Positions 48,419 through 60,689 of a stretch of DNA of 64,000 nt are shown here, piece after piece (within the stretch, counting starts at the first letter, position 1; every line of letters begins with the position of its first letter). The notes under the pieces are model-generated. The model saw only the letters and a list, made by a program, of their open reading frames with translations. It ran no database searches and was not told the DNA's origin. Where the stretch lies: positions 5,116,001 through 5,180,000 of the forward strand of contig JAMJFZ010000597.1 of NCBI GenBank assembly GCA_026225945.1, given 5' to 3'. The position numbers were made by a program, and so were the translations under genes. Source of the DNA: Cricetomys ansorgei (Eukaryota; Chordata; Mammalia; Rodentia; Nesomyidae).

Positions 48419-48755
48419 CTTAGTTTGGGTTTTCATTGCTATAAAGAGACACCATGACCACGACAACTCTTATAAAGGAAATAATCGGGGCTTGCTTACA
48501 GTGCAGAGGTTTAATCCAATATCATTATGGAGGGAAGCATGGTGGCATGCAGACAGACATGGTACTGGAGGAGGCAAGGGTCCTACATCTGGATTGGCGG
48601 GCAGCAGAGAGAGAGAGTGACACTGGGCCTGGATTGAGCTTCTGCAGCCTTAAGGCCCACTCACAGTGGCACACTTCCTCTAACAAGGCCACACCTCCTG
48701 ATAGTACCACTCCCTCTGAGCCTATGGGGGCCGTTTTCATTCAAACCACCACATA
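48419..48755 (-). mobile_element. ORR1-like MaLR LTR, minus orientation, near complete
   Basis: tcttagtttgggttttcatt, gctataaagagacaccatga at one end and gagcctatgggggccgtttt, cattcaaaccaccaca at the other; both LTR ends are present. Confidence 0.85.
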
Positions 48756-49559
48756 GTACAATGCCCACCATCCCTCACATCACCTTGGCTCGAAACTTGA
48801 AGTCATAAGTGCCCTGCCTTCTTTTAGCCCATCTGTCCACAGCTGGTCCCACAAATTCTTCCTCTGTAATGTCACTCAGGTTTATGTCTTGCTTTCAGTC
48901 CTCCTGGTCTTGGACTTCTGGCCTGTTCTTCTGCAGGAGCCTCCTTACCCATGCCCCTTCTTCCAGAGGCCCCTTCCCCACCCGGGGTCACAAAGCACAG
49001 ACAAGCCTCTCCTTTGGTCGTACCTCAACCCTTCATTCCTCTTACCAAAGCTATCTGATGGTAAACAGCATTGATAAAATAAGACCCACATTTTAAAAGT
49101 CCACATAAGAAATTCTCCCCATCTGACTCACTTTCCGGTTCTAAATTTCTTAGAATACTACCACCAGCATCCCTTTGCTTTCTACACAGATTAAGTCAAG
49201 TGGTATCTCTTCCTTTAGTCTGTTAAGAAATGTATCAGAGTGGGGCGTAGGGGTATCTTTTATTTGGAAATGTCCTCACCTCTGAGAGAGAGGTTCTGCT
49301 ACCCCTCACCTCCTTGTGTGAGACGAGAGGCAGGGCCCACAGCTGTCTGGAGAACCCTTTCACTGAATCTTAAGCAAGGTGATAGTGGGTACCAATAGAA
49401 TTGGAGGCTGGGCCTTTCCTGCCTCCCTCATGACCGCCTCGTTCAGAATGGTATCGCCAGCTTGCTTGTATCTCTGATGCTTCCTTCCTTTGTGCCAATG
49501 AAACAACGAAGCAAGTGAATCGTGAGCGTTCCCTTTGGAATCCTCTCACGGCTCTGCTC

Positions 49560-49745
49560 TTGCGCTTCTCACCTCACGATAAGAAAATGAAAAGGGAGAT
49601 TCGCTTATTGAGATGAAAGGCATTTCAATTATCTGATATGTTTCAGCTTTAATTGATAACAAATCACAAATTGCCCACCTCATTACAGCAACTGATTCAC
49701 TGGGAAATTTACTACCCACACTGTTGAAAGACAACACAAGCTCGG
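49560..49745. other. Unique AT-rich block, possible conserved non-coding element
   Basis: tttcaattatctgatatg, cagctttaattgataacaaa and cattacagcaactgattca give clustered homeodomain and TALE-like cores about 0.8 kb from the exon. Repeat-free. Confidence 0.3.
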
Positions 49746-50313
49746 GGACTTGTGATCCACTCACACAATGGTTGATTTGTTCTTAAGAGTCAGACATTAT
49801 CGCAAGCACACCCACAGATGTGGTCTGGCCAAGAGCACCGGTCTCGAAGCTGTCCACACCTGATCTTTAAGTCTGGAGAGTTATGGGAGTTTATGAGAGT
49901 GGGAATCAGAGGATGTAGAATAAGCACCAAGGGATAGAGATAGAGGTAGCTGGTGATGGCTGGAGAAAGAGACACACTGAAGAGTTCAGTAAGACATCAG
50001 CAGGCCAAGCTTGAGCCTTTCTGGGGACAGAGGACGGACATCAGAGGGGAACCAGTGATCACAAAGATATCCAATAGCTCCATTGCTTTCATTTGACATC
50101 AGCACCATCCTTACTCTTGTTGGCAAAAAGACAACTACAACCAATCGCCCAAGTAGAGGTGAGGACCACCACCAATGAAACGATGCTTCATAGGACACAG
50201 TCTCTGTGTGTGAGGTGGGGTAGATTCAAGCCCTTTCATCTCCCCGTATTGCGTTGGAATGCTAGGAGAGACAGTGGTCAGTCACTGAAGACCCAGCCCC
50301 TCTGGGGTGCACA

Positions 50314-50351
50314 TGGACTTTCCAAGCAGTGATCGACTTTCCAAGCAGTGA
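50314..50351 (+). repeat. 19-bp tandem duplication
   Basis: gactttccaagcagtgatc occurs twice head to tail, about 120 nt from the 5' splice site of the 50469-50635 exon. Confidence 0.95.
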
Positions 50352-50468
50352 TCATCATGAATCTGTCTCTGAGGTGATACCCCCAAGATGGAACAGCCAT
50401 CGGGAACCTTGGGAAATGAAAACCTGAAGCCGGAGACAGGGCCTGTCTCCAGGGAGACAGACACTCAC

Positions 50469-50635
50469 CGTTGCTGCTGTTGTCGTCCACCAGGATGATC
50501 TCCTTGAGCAGGTGTGGTGGTGTGCGCTCCATGGCCGAGTGAATGGAACGCAGCAGAACCGAGAGCGCCTCGTTGACGAAGATGAACACTATGCTCACTT
50601 CTGGTAGGCTGTCAGGGAACGAGAGGTTGCGGCAC
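50469..50635 (-). CDS. Galnt18: Galnt18 internal coding exon (start of the glycosyltransferase A domain)
   Basis: This exon encodes 55 complete residues plus a split codon at each end. It begins [13 protein letters not shown], continues through [17 protein letters not shown] and ends in ILVDDNSSN. This is the first beta-alpha-beta part of the GT-A fold in polypeptide GalNAc-transferases, where the LVDDNS segment belongs to the nucleotide-binding region. It has possible N-glycosylation sequons at NLS and NSS. The acceptor is pyrimidine-rich (ttcttctttccag) and the donor is CG|GTGAGTGT. The exon enters in phase 2 and leaves in phase 1; its last base G joins AG of the next exon to give Glu. The 167-nt length and phase fit the downstream exon exactly. 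From family knowledge, Galnt18 is a type II membrane protein of the secretory pathway in the Y subfamily. It is reported to have weak or no transferase activity alone and may assist other GalNAc-transferases. Assignment to Galnt18 rather than Galnt8/9/17 rests on remembered sequence. Confidence 0.93.
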
Positions 50636-52785
50636 CTGGAAAGAAGAACGGCTAAGCTCTTGAATCTGCCAGTGGCACCACTGGAATCAGCCCATGTATG
50701 GGTCTACCAGAAACTTCCTTCATTCTCTGGTGGGCTCAGGAGTCTAAATTCTCCCCAAAGCCCCATCTTTGGTATGCTGAAGATGGGCCTTACCCGAGCA
50801 CTTGAGCAGCAGAACCCTACAGCTACTGAAAGCTTGCCCCACAAGTGCATATGGATAGGTTGGTACCCACGCCAGCTAGCTGCAGAGAGGGACCTGGGCA
50901 CTTAGTGCAGAGATTCTTACGATGTCTTATAATCGCAACTCCTTCTTACCTGAGAAATTTTTAAGTACCGCCGAGTATACAGGTATCTAAAATGGGTACT
51001 TAAATAAAACTTTAAATGACAGATCATAAATAAATTTTCCTTAAAACAGTTACTAAAGATAAGAGAAAATTGACACATGAGTGATCTCCATATGCTTGTC
51101 TTTTCAGCACAGTACATTAAGCTTACATGTGAGGGATGGTGGTCAGGACGTGAGCAGTTCTGCTGTCTGTAATTAAACTACTGTTTGTAGCTGTTAAGCT
51201 GCTGTGTCGCTCACCAAGAAAGGCAGGGAGGCACGTTCATAGGTGCAATCCCTGCCAGACCGCAGCAGGGGGAACCACCATCCTGGACTAGTATCATCCA
51301 TGGTTGAGAGGTCCCTACTAATGGCTACAGTGGAAGTTCGCTGCCTTAGTAGAATTCCAACTCTGGTCTCCTGACATCTGCACCAAACTCTTCCCTGAGG
51401 AAGAAATGGCCATGAAAGGGGCTGCCCCTATTGGCCACTCCCAAGCTTCCTGAAGCCACTGAGGGAAAACCCTTACTTGACCAGGAGCACACTCACAGAG
51501 GCTGCATGTCTTTCTGCATGGGAAGAGGAGCAAAGAGCCATGAAATCAGAGCCCACAAGGGGCCAGACAACAAGAAGAGCAAGCACATTTCCCAGGGGTA
51601 ATTCTTTCCACCAAAAGCATAGCCTTCGTGTGCCCTGACTTAAATGAAAAGCTGTTCCAGAAGGTCCTGAATCTCATCTTCAAGACAGCTGAATGAAAGG
51701 AGAGAGCCCTGGGCTTGGGGAGGAAGTTGCCCACACCCACTGCCTGGCACCGAAGGCTTCAGAGATTTCGGGCTGGTGGCTGTGTTACATTGTTCCAAAG
51801 TGGGGGCACAGCCAAGTTAGAACACGCGGTAATGAGCGTAAGATCGTAGCGCTTCTGCTCACAGTAATTAAAGTGCTGCAGGATAGGAACGGGCCTGCTC
51901 TTCTTAATGAGGAAGGCTGCCGGATAACCAGACTGAGCAATTTGGAGAAATCACCATGGGGGCCCAGCCTGCTTAAGAGCAGGAGATTAATAAACGAAAA
52001 TCACCGTCTCTATGGTTACCAGAAATTTACAGAAACTTCTCCCATTCTATTTCCAGCTCTCCTTCTCTCTCACCAAAGGGAGAAGGTGGGGGAGGAAAGG
52101 GAGATGAACCCTTTCCCAATTCTACTTCGCACTTGGAATTTTAACACAAGCCTCAAGTTAACATGCAGGAGTAGCACACTTTCATTCTTGTACTTAACAG
52201 AATAACTCTGTGTTGAGTTTTGTGTACCTGGCGAGGATGATGATAGGTGCCAGGGGAACAACGGAATACAGAGAAAATCCTTGTCCTCGTGGAGCTTGTG
52301 TTTTGACAAGAGGAAAGGATGAACATGGAAGCAAGCTGATGCGAGTGTAGAGATGAAAAGTAGCACAGGGCACGTGGGCAGCAGCATGGTGTCTGGACAG
52401 CTGTTCCAGAGAGCGGTCAAGAAGGCCTCCGCTAGACTCTTGAACAGTTTGCAAGAACTCGAAGGGCCAAGGGGACAGTGCTGTGGCTAGCGAGGAGACA
52501 AGCGGCCTCCCTCACCACAGTGAAGGGCAGGAACTTCTTCAGCTCATCAGACCCTTCCCAAGGATCATTTTGTCTTTTGTTATTGTGAATGCAATTTTAA
52601 TAACAACAATGAGAAAGTTGTGGAAGACAGCCAAGTAGTTCAGTTGGGTAGGCTTTATTTATGATTGTCAACCAAGACCAGGCAGCTGGACCTTCCCTGG
52701 GCATGGAAACAGGAGAATACTGACATATGAACTACTTGCTAAGTTCATGTTAAAAGGAGTGCCACACATGCCTCGGAAGATGGCA
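50636..52785. other. Intronic stretch with unique AT-rich block
   Basis: 51820-52030 is repeat-free and holds several TAAT cores and an X-box-like site (see 52006). No gene. Confidence 0.5.
52006..52019 (-). promoter_or_regulatory. Possible RFX X-box-like motif
   Basis: Read on the minus strand it is GTAACCATAGAGAC, a one-sided match to the RFX motif GTTRCCATGGTAAC. It lies in a repeat-free block. Confidence 0.35.
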
Positions 52786-52787
52786 AG

Positions 52788-52912
52788 TCTTGGAAGATGG
52801 TTCAGAGTATTCGCTGCCCTTCCAAAGAACCTGGATTGGATTCTCAGAGTCCACATCAGGCAGAATCTACATCATCTTCTAGCCTCTTCAGGCACTTGAA
52901 CCTCTCTCTCTA

Positions 52913-52943
<31 letters not shown>

Positions 52944-52970
52944 GTCTCTCTGTCTCTCTCTCTCACACAT
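52788..52970 (+). mobile_element. B2/B3-type SINE fragment with (CT)n tail
   Basis: gaagatggttcagagtattc, tgcccttccaaagaacctgg and gattggattctcagagtcca, then a (TC)n tract at 52903-52965. Confidence 0.75.
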
Positions 52971-54785
52971 ACATACACACAGCTATCTTTTCAACACAGG
53001 TACAATGGACAGCTCCCAGTGAGGTCACTGTATGGTCCAAGTTCACTGTCCTCCCTGGTAAACCCCGTGAGCAATGAGGCCTGAGCCCCTAGACCTCTGT
53101 ACTCTCCCAGTGTTTCCTGTGAGCTGAATTCTCAGACTCTCAGTTCTGCCTTCTTGGGACATTCTTCAGAGACATAGTTAATCACCTTCCCCAGTCTCTC
53201 CCCTTCTTATTTTTGAACATGGATACCTAGACTCCCCCTTCCAAGAAGACACATTTAAATTTCCCCAGTGACAGCTATGATGGCCCCTCTAAGCCAGTCT
53301 CCTGGTAATTGTTCTCCAAAAACAATCAAAATGTTATGGTTGTTTCACAACTAAAACCCCATTAATCATCATTTCCATAAGAAAGACTTTCGAACCCAGT
53401 ATGTTTTCTAGGGAAACTCCTGTACATAATAGAACCTCTAATATATTGTGTCATATACACACACTCATTTATAATCTCTCCCTGAGCTCCAATGAATATA
53501 GCACATGAGACTGAGGGCTGTTTTTCAATTCTGCTACCCTGCCACCTTCAACTAGGACCCAGCACATAGTAGGTGGTCAGTCAGTGTTTGGGCATCAATA
53601 GAACACAAATAGGTGTGTTTGTTTTATGTTCAGCCTGTGCCTTATCTGCACACTGCTGATCTCTCTTGGATGCAGGCCCTCCCTCCACCAGCAGGCTCTT
53701 GTTTGCCTGTACTTCCTTTCCTTGTATTTATGGCCCCGATTCCTCAGTCTTTGTTAAGTGGTCCCTTGAGGTCAAAATCCTCATCTCTTTGAAGCCTTCT
53801 TTTTTCCTTTTTTACTGGGAACATGATCATGGTGGTTCTCTCAAAATACATGGCACCTTCTCTTTCTCCACATGAGTTTTTCCACACCTACCTGAATGAG
53901 GGTCTGGGTGGAGTGAGGGGTGGGAAGCAGCACTAGCAAGGTGGTCATGGGAGCACATGGGTACCCTACTGCGTTTCACCTGCCATGCTGCATGATCTTG
54001 GTTAAGCCATTTATCTCCCTCATGCTTTCACCATAGGAAAACAAGATGCTCAAAAGTCTTTTGCTGAGCAATCTTCAGGCTCTTTTATCATGCATGCGGT
54101 GAACAGAAGACACAGAAGAAATGATCTGCACACTCAAGACACCGGGCTGAAGAAATGATCTGCGTACTCTGTCTCCCTCCCCAGCAGTACCTTGTCATAA
54201 CCAACCATCACAAGGGATATCCCTTGCCACCATAGGCAAATAGGCCAGGTGGTTTGTCTAGAATTTTCTCAATGTTAGAACAATTATTGTTTCACATAAG
54301 CTAGGATGGCTGGCCACCCTGTCCCTAAACCATGAGTTTCTTGAGAATAACCTTGCTCACAGCCTCCTACCACTGCCCAGCACAGTGCCTGGCAAAGAGT
54401 AGACATTCCACTGATTCCTTGAGTAAATTTCCTTTCTAATCCTCCCCAATCCTTGTTACTACCCCACCACCACCACATATACATAGTCATGATTCCAATC
54501 TTTCTACTCAACATTGAAGCAGATCTTGCTTTTCTGAGGGAAGGTACCAGAGAGAAGAAAGAAAGAATGTGTCAATCAAAATGTGCACATGCTTGCTGGT
54601 CACTTCAGAATTCTGAACTTGGGACAGATGGCTGCTGCTGGGGTCCTTCCATAGAAACACACTCTCAAGAAATGCCACAAAGGAAGGTGGTAATGTCTGC
54701 AAGCTCTGTGTACCTGCCTTAGACTCCAGCTGCATCTCCTGTGAACCTCACAGTCACCTGTAGACTTTGCTCTCACATGCACACT
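52971..54785. other. Intronic stretch, mostly unique
   Basis: A MIR-like fragment is at 53988-54050 (atgatcttggttaagccatt). Nothing else is recognised. Confidence 0.45.
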
Positions 54786-54789
54786 GCTG

Positions 54790-55025
54790 AGATGGATCTG
54801 GTCTTAGGGTGTGGCTGTGACATGTCCCCCACTTGTTCATGCATTGAATGCTTGGCCCTTGCTTGTCAGAGACTTTTAAGGTTATGCTTGATCCTCAGCG
54901 CCTTCCTTGTGCTCTGCTTCGTCCACCATGAAATGAACGCTGCTTCCACCCCATGCTCCAGTTGCCATGACCACGAGCTGAACCCTCTGAAACAGTAAGT
55001 AAAAACAAACCCTTCCTCTCTTGGG
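54790..55025 (+). mobile_element. MaLR-like LTR fragment
   Basis: gtgtggctgtgacatgtccc near the start and gagctgaaccctctgaaaca, gtaagtaaaaacaaaccctt near the 3' end. Confidence 0.5.
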
Positions 55026-58000
55026 TCATGTAAAAGAACCAAGCATGTCTAGCACCTGGGCCCTCTGGGATGAGACCACTGTGCCTTCTGGCCCATACCT
55101 TCCCAGCTTGCCATTCCATCAGCTGAGAGAAGTCAAGGTGAGGGAGGAAGGGTATATTTTGCCTCATAGTTCCTGAGATCTCAGCTTATGGGTCATTTGG
55201 CCCTGTTGCTGTCACAACAGCAACAAAGGAAGAAGGAAATGGATGTAGGTTCTGTGTGCCTGCCCTAGACTCCAGGCTCTACTGTGAGTGAAGGAAAGTC
55301 GTTCACATCATTGTGGTGGACAGAAAGCAAAGGTCAACAAGGTACTGTCCTGATATCTTCTTCAAAGGTGCACTGCCAATAACCTAATTTCGTTTTGATA
55401 GGGGCCTACCTCCTGAGGGTTTTACTACCTTCTAATAGAACTACAGGCTAGTCATCAAACTTCAACACATGGGCCTTTGAGGCCATGCTATACACAAACT
55501 ATATAGCTGAGAGCTACCCTCCTCCACCCTGATTGATGGCTGTCTCTGCTCTCCCCTCTCCTGCATTCACTTCTGTAGTGAAGGGCATGAGGATTGCGAT
55601 GTAAAGACACTGCACGAATGTCACCAACCTGTCTTTATTTAAAGACACTTAACTGTGTAACACCCATCCCTGACTTGTTTCAAGAAGAGGCACTTCCCCC
55701 TGGAAAATTAAGCCATAAAAGTTCCCTTTTTATTTTCACTCTCGTTCAAAGTCAAGCTGTTCCTTGCTAGGGATAAAAAGAAGGTGTAGCTGAGGGGCAG
55801 TATCAGGGCTGGCTAATAAGATGAATTAATGGCCTCGATAAATGCCACTCCATTGACCTCTGCACACAAACAGAGATGCAGGGACAAGACACAAGACAAT
55901 TCAGAGAGCCTCTCTGAAGATTTACTCCCAGATTGTTTTGGGTCATTTTTGAGACAAATTTCTATCAAGAGCTTTGGTGTCATTACCTATGAGAGAAACA
56001 GAAGCAGTAGACCCTTGCGTGAGACCACGCTCAGCTCTTAGCCATCAAATGGGGAAATTGGCCCTCATGCTCTGCAGCTGGACAACTCCATGTTGGCAGC
56101 CTCTGCCCTTAACCTCCTTAACCTCAGCGAATGGACAAGATCATTGTCCATAAGATGATTTATGGGGCAGTTTGACCTCCAGATGGGAGGGTGGAGCATC
56201 CCACTTCCAGAATGAGGTCAAAGGAGACTTGCCAATGTCCTTTGGGGAAAGGGCTTTATAGTACCAGAGTTCTGAGGGTACAAAACAGGTCCTACCTAAG
56301 CAAAGCAAGTGAGATAATGACACTCTGGGGTAACCACTCCCTGAGGGAGATCATCCTGGCCTCCAGACTTCCCCCAGAGAGATCCTTCCCTCTCAGCTAT
56401 AGTCAGAATATGATATTGAGGTGAATCATTAGCCACCTAGAGCACACACCTAGGGAGACCTTGTAGCCTTCAAGACCAGCAACACCTGTTGGCCTTCCAG
56501 GGCTACTGTTGGTCCACTATCCTCTATGCACCCACATAACGTGCACAGTGTTCCTGTGGCCTCATTTTAGCATCCTTCTAGCATCTTCTAGACTGTTACA
56601 GATTAATTGACAGCCACACTTGTTGGCTTCAAGGATGTTGGACTCAAAGAGACCCAAGGGTGAGGTAATATGATGATTCTCACTGGCATGAGAAAAGTGA
56701 AGGCTGCCCCTCCCTCTGGCTGGCATACACGTCTCTACAACCTTCAGACATAAGGGACTCTTGTACTTTTTACCCCTTCTCCCCAGACTCCACAAAGACT
56801 CCCTGAAAGTAAGAGTAGTAATAAGCATTTCCATTATGCCATAAGGCATGCTTTTGTTCTTTTCTACCAACTATCAGTACTGTTCAATATCTTTATCCCC
56901 ACTGCACAGATGAAGGAAATGCAGTAGAGGTGGGAAGTTATCCTCTGGGGCTTAATTATGCCTGGGCTCATCTGAGTGCTAACCTCTGTTGCATGATCAC
57001 GCCTGCTTTCCTTCCAAAGTGGCTAGAGGTGTGTCCGGGGAGACAGTGGTGCTGCGTTCCTGGTATCCTAGGCTGCCAGTTTTGCATGAGAACTGGAGAG
57101 GAGATTGTATGTCTGACTGGAAGGTGCAGGCCAGTGTTTGAAAGACTGCTGGGCATGGAAGCTTGAGATTATCTCCCAGTTACATTACTACCTTTAAGAT
57201 AAGCAGCCCCAGGGACACCTGTGTAAAGGTTACAGTGTCTTCTGTCCTGCCTGTGGCCTTGTCATTTAGCCCGTAACTGAGGGGCCAGTGGCTGATTCCA
57301 AAGCCTCGTGTAGTGATCAATAGGCCTAATTTTGACCTATAAGGCAGACTTGCTCAGGGCCTGTTGTATGACTTTCCCTAGAAAGGTATGAACAAGTGCC
57401 TAGTCACCCAGATAGGGCACCAGTGACAGACCAGTCTGCTCTAGTCTATCTTGGTGAACCAGAGAGTTTATGGGGGCTACTTGCAAGAGCACTGGGTAAC
57501 TAAAAGGCAGCTGAATGACCAGAGGAGTGTCCCGGCACAGGCGAGGACAACTGGCAGGCAGCTCTACCAAAGAGATCCCCTCCCTGCCAACTGCCCACTG
57601 CTCATCTAAGCTTTGGGAGGAGCCTTGTGATTCTTGCAGCTTTCAACACTTCCTGGGCCTCTAGTGAGTTGTGAGAGCCTCTCTCCTCCACCCAGAAGGT
57701 GGGGTTTCAATTTGGATGGAATGTTAATAGCTACATAATGGAAGTGCTAAGTGGTCAGATTTGATGACATTGAAGGACCAGGAATTCTGCCATGGGTTTT
57801 CTCACGGGGACCTTGAAAGTGAGATACTCTGACAGCAGCAGATGTCTAGGGCAGGAAGCAAAACACTGCCAGGGAGCAACTGTTGACATGATTCACTGGG
57901 AGACACCTAGCCGAGATGGAACACAGAGGTTGTATCCTGGAGCTATCCCAAGCTCATCTCTTACCTCCATAGCCTGTTGGTGGCTTCTGAAGATAAAGGC

Positions 58001-58390
58001 ACCCATCTGCACCACCTGCAAAAAACCCCAAACACTCCCCCACACCCACACCCCCCCACAAACACACAAGGGGGGAAGGAGAGGGAGAAGGAGGGGGGCT
58101 CACTTCACTTCCTGGTTGTTTGCTGTTTGTTTGTTTGCATTCATGCCACTGTATGCTACCGCAATGCATATCTCTATGTGGTTATGACACACTGTCAGAT
58201 GTAAGCTACATGTAGTCAGGACTTGTCTGCACACCAGGAATTCACAGCACCTGGCTCAATGTTAAGCAGGGTGATTCTAGGAAAGCAATGCCTTGTGGCA
58301 GACTCCTGAAGGAAAACTCAAACTCATGAACAGCAGAACATATCTGGCCATGAGCATTGTACTAGTGGGAACTCCATCAAGACAGGACAA
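55026..58390. other. Intronic stretch, mostly unique
   Basis: 55600-56040 is AT-rich and repeat-free (ctaataagatgaattaatgg). No gene is recognised. Confidence 0.45.
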
Positions 58391-58391
58391 G

Positions 58392-58601
58392 GCGCGGGGG
58401 GGGGGGGCAGGCAGGAGAGATGACTCAGTGGTTAAGACCACTGGCTGCTCTTCCAGAGGTCCTGAGTTCAATTCCCAGCAACCACACAGTGACTCTCAAT
58501 CATTTATAATGGAGTCTGATGCCCTCTTCTGGCATACAGGTGTATCTACAGATAGAGCACTCATATACATAAATGAATAAATCTTAAAAAAAAAATTAAA
58601 A
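58392..58601 (+). mobile_element. B2 SINE with 8-bp target-site duplication
   Basis: aggagagatgactcagtggt, tggctgctcttccagaggtc, gatgccctcttctggcatac and an AATAAA-rich tail. Flanking aggacaag is at 58384-58391 and 58602-58609. A poly-G run at about 58396-58407 precedes the head. Confidence 0.93.
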
Positions 58602-58609
58602 AGGACAAG

Positions 58610-59130
58610 AACGAGGTCAGCTTAATCCTGAGCAACAAAATCCCATCATCCAACAAAGGGTAATGGAGTCAGAGTGGCACTTAGCATAGACTGGTCCAGA
58701 TGTGGAAAATACAATGACATTTGAGACCTTGGAGTTCCAGCCATCTGCATAGTGAGAGAAATGGTCCAGGCCTGGTCTAAAAACAGAATGTAGCCTAAGA
58801 ATTCCTAAGAAATGAGCTGCTGAGCACACATGATCATCGACACTCGGCTTTCTCCCAGAGACAGAAGTTTAATGAACGTTCTTTCTGGTGTAATTTTTAT
58901 CAATGTAGAGAAAAGGGCCCGCCATGCAGATAAGCAGAGATAAACAGGAGCACCATCGGTTAAAGTGTAAACAATACCTGGGAAGCAGGGAGCTCATTTG
59001 TTCCCCAAACACTGGCCCTATCTGGAGAATATGGGTGTTAAATGTACAGTTGCCTAGACAGCAAAAGTCAGCAGGTTCTGGTGGGAGAGTCACATTAGGT
59101 GGCTTTGATTGATAGGTCTGTGGGTGAACA
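58610..59130. other. Intronic stretch, unique
   Basis: Nothing recognised. Confidence 0.5.
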
Positions 59131-59132
59131 GG

Positions 59133-59505
59133 CCAGATCTGTGGCAACCAGGCCTGAGGAATGTGAGGCAGGGCAGTTATGCTGAGGCAGGGAAATGTGG
59201 GAGCCCCAGATCTGTTAGGGTAGGAAATGTAGGTCCCCGAGATGTACCTGGGCAAGGCAAAGTGGGCCCCCCTAGATCTGCTAGAGCAGGGAAAGGTGAA
59301 TCCCCTAACTGCTGAGACAGGGGAAGAGAGTCCCCTGGATTTTTTTGGGGGGGGGCTACTAGAAGGGGTGTCACCTAGATTTGCTGAAGCAGGAGGGATA
59401 TCCCTAGATCTGTGAGGAAAGACCCTGGATATATATGGATAGAAGAAGGCAGGTCTCCTAAATCTACCAGGATAAAGAAAAGGCAGAGTCCCTAGATTGG
59501 TCAGG
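59133..59505 (+). repeat. Diverged minisatellite, ~33-nt unit
   Basis: About 11 degenerate units each start near tagatctgctagggcagg and end near ggtgaatccc; examples begin at cagatctgttagggtagg, tagatctgctagagcagg, tagatttgctgaagcagg and tagattggtcagggaag. The ~33-nt period gives an 11-residue periodicity in a chance plus-strand frame. Confidence 0.8.
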
Positions 59506-60530
59506 GAAGCGTGTTACTGAGGAGAACAAGGCCTCTTTGCTGCCCAGTCAAATCCAGTTTGGGCTCAACCTTTGATCTCTGAGTCTCCAGGAATGGCGTG
59601 AAAGCCTTCCCTGGGGATCTCTGCGATTTTCCCACAGTGCCTTTCTGGACCTACTCTCATCTTCTGCCAGGGCTCTGTGCCATCCCATGTCCCTCTGTCC
59701 ACACCATGGTCCTCCACGTGGCCACATTAAGATCATACTGCTTCATCTCTGCCTGTTGCTTGTATGTCAACTCTTAAATCACAGACTCAGAAATAAGAAC
59801 AGCTGCATGCCAGAAAGTGCATCCCCCAGGCCCCAAATATATTAGTCTTTATCTTGCTCTCTCTAATGAGCAGATTCCTATCTGTAAACCAAAACAGAGG
59901 GTCTAGGTGACTTACTGGAGGTCACCCAACTTTCAACCAAGAGACCTAGCTTTGGAGCCAAAGAAGCGAGTCTAACTACTAATCTATAACCTACACAGAA
60001 ACAATGTCTGTCATGTAACCCAATTGTCTCTCCCAGGGTGGCCCCTAAATGGCCTACTTCCTCTCTGTCCCTACAGTCCATTTCTGCAGATAAGGTCTTA
60101 CAGCAAAGAGAATAATGCTGTCACCTCCTGCTTGTAAGATATTACATACAAACTGCATTATTGCTTCTTTGAGAACAACTAATCACACTCTTGGCCCACA
60201 ATGAGCTTAACATTAGGGAGAGACAGAAGTATGATCCCAGAATGCTTCAGTTACAGAACAGTCCTCCCGAGCATATTTGTGCTGTGAGCATTTCTAATGT
60301 GGGAGGCACAATCTTTACAGGGAGTGTTTATTTCACTCCTTGTTCCTGTAGTTGTTTGAGGCAGCACTCGTTCACAGACCTGTGCTTCTCCAGAGCCAAG
60401 GTCCCGAGTCAGAGAAGCTCCCCTGAGCAGGGTGGGGGTAGGGATAAGGTGGTGTCCTGGAGTCTTGAGACCACATAAAGACACTAACTCTGCCCCAGAG
60501 TACCTGTGAGAACCTGAGCAGGCTCCTCGC
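59506..60530. other. Intronic stretch, mostly unique
   Basis: A reversed MIR-like fragment is at 59875-59965. No gene. Confidence 0.45.
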
Positions 60531-60531
60531 G

Positions 60532-60580
60532 TGTGTGCGTGTGTGCGTGTGTGTGTGTGTGTGTCCGTGTGCACGCGCTC
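60532..60580 (+). repeat. (TG)n/(CG) microsatellite
   Basis: gtgtgtgcgtgtgtgcgtg followed by pure (TG)n; alternating purine/pyrimidine with CpG steps. Confidence 0.93.
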
Positions 60581-60689
60581 ATATGTGCATCCATCGATCC
60601 CTGTGTGTGCTCATGCATGTAGAGACCAGAGGTCACTGGAGTGGGTGGGGTATTCCCATCCCTATCCACCTTGCTTTGGTGAGACAGGC

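Larger units (their letters stand above)
4050..50468 (-). other. Galnt18: Galnt18 long intron (46,419 nt)
   Basis: Donor GTGAGTGT lies at the 50468 side and the acceptor tctcaccaacag ends at 4050. The two flanking exons join in frame (G|AG gives Glu). The intron is filled with dispersed repeats, simple repeats and unique sequence, listed separately. I found no nested gene, retrogene or processed pseudogene. Confidence 0.92.
48756..50468. other. Intronic stretch just downstream of the 50469-50635 exon
   Basis: Unique sequence. It contains the AT-rich block 49560-49745 and a 19-bp direct duplication at 50314-50351. Confidence 0.5.

Noticed and set aside
59109..59315. Plus-strand open frame with an 11-residue period
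   Set aside because: The period equals the 33-nt DNA repeat; there is no sign of codon-level constraint.
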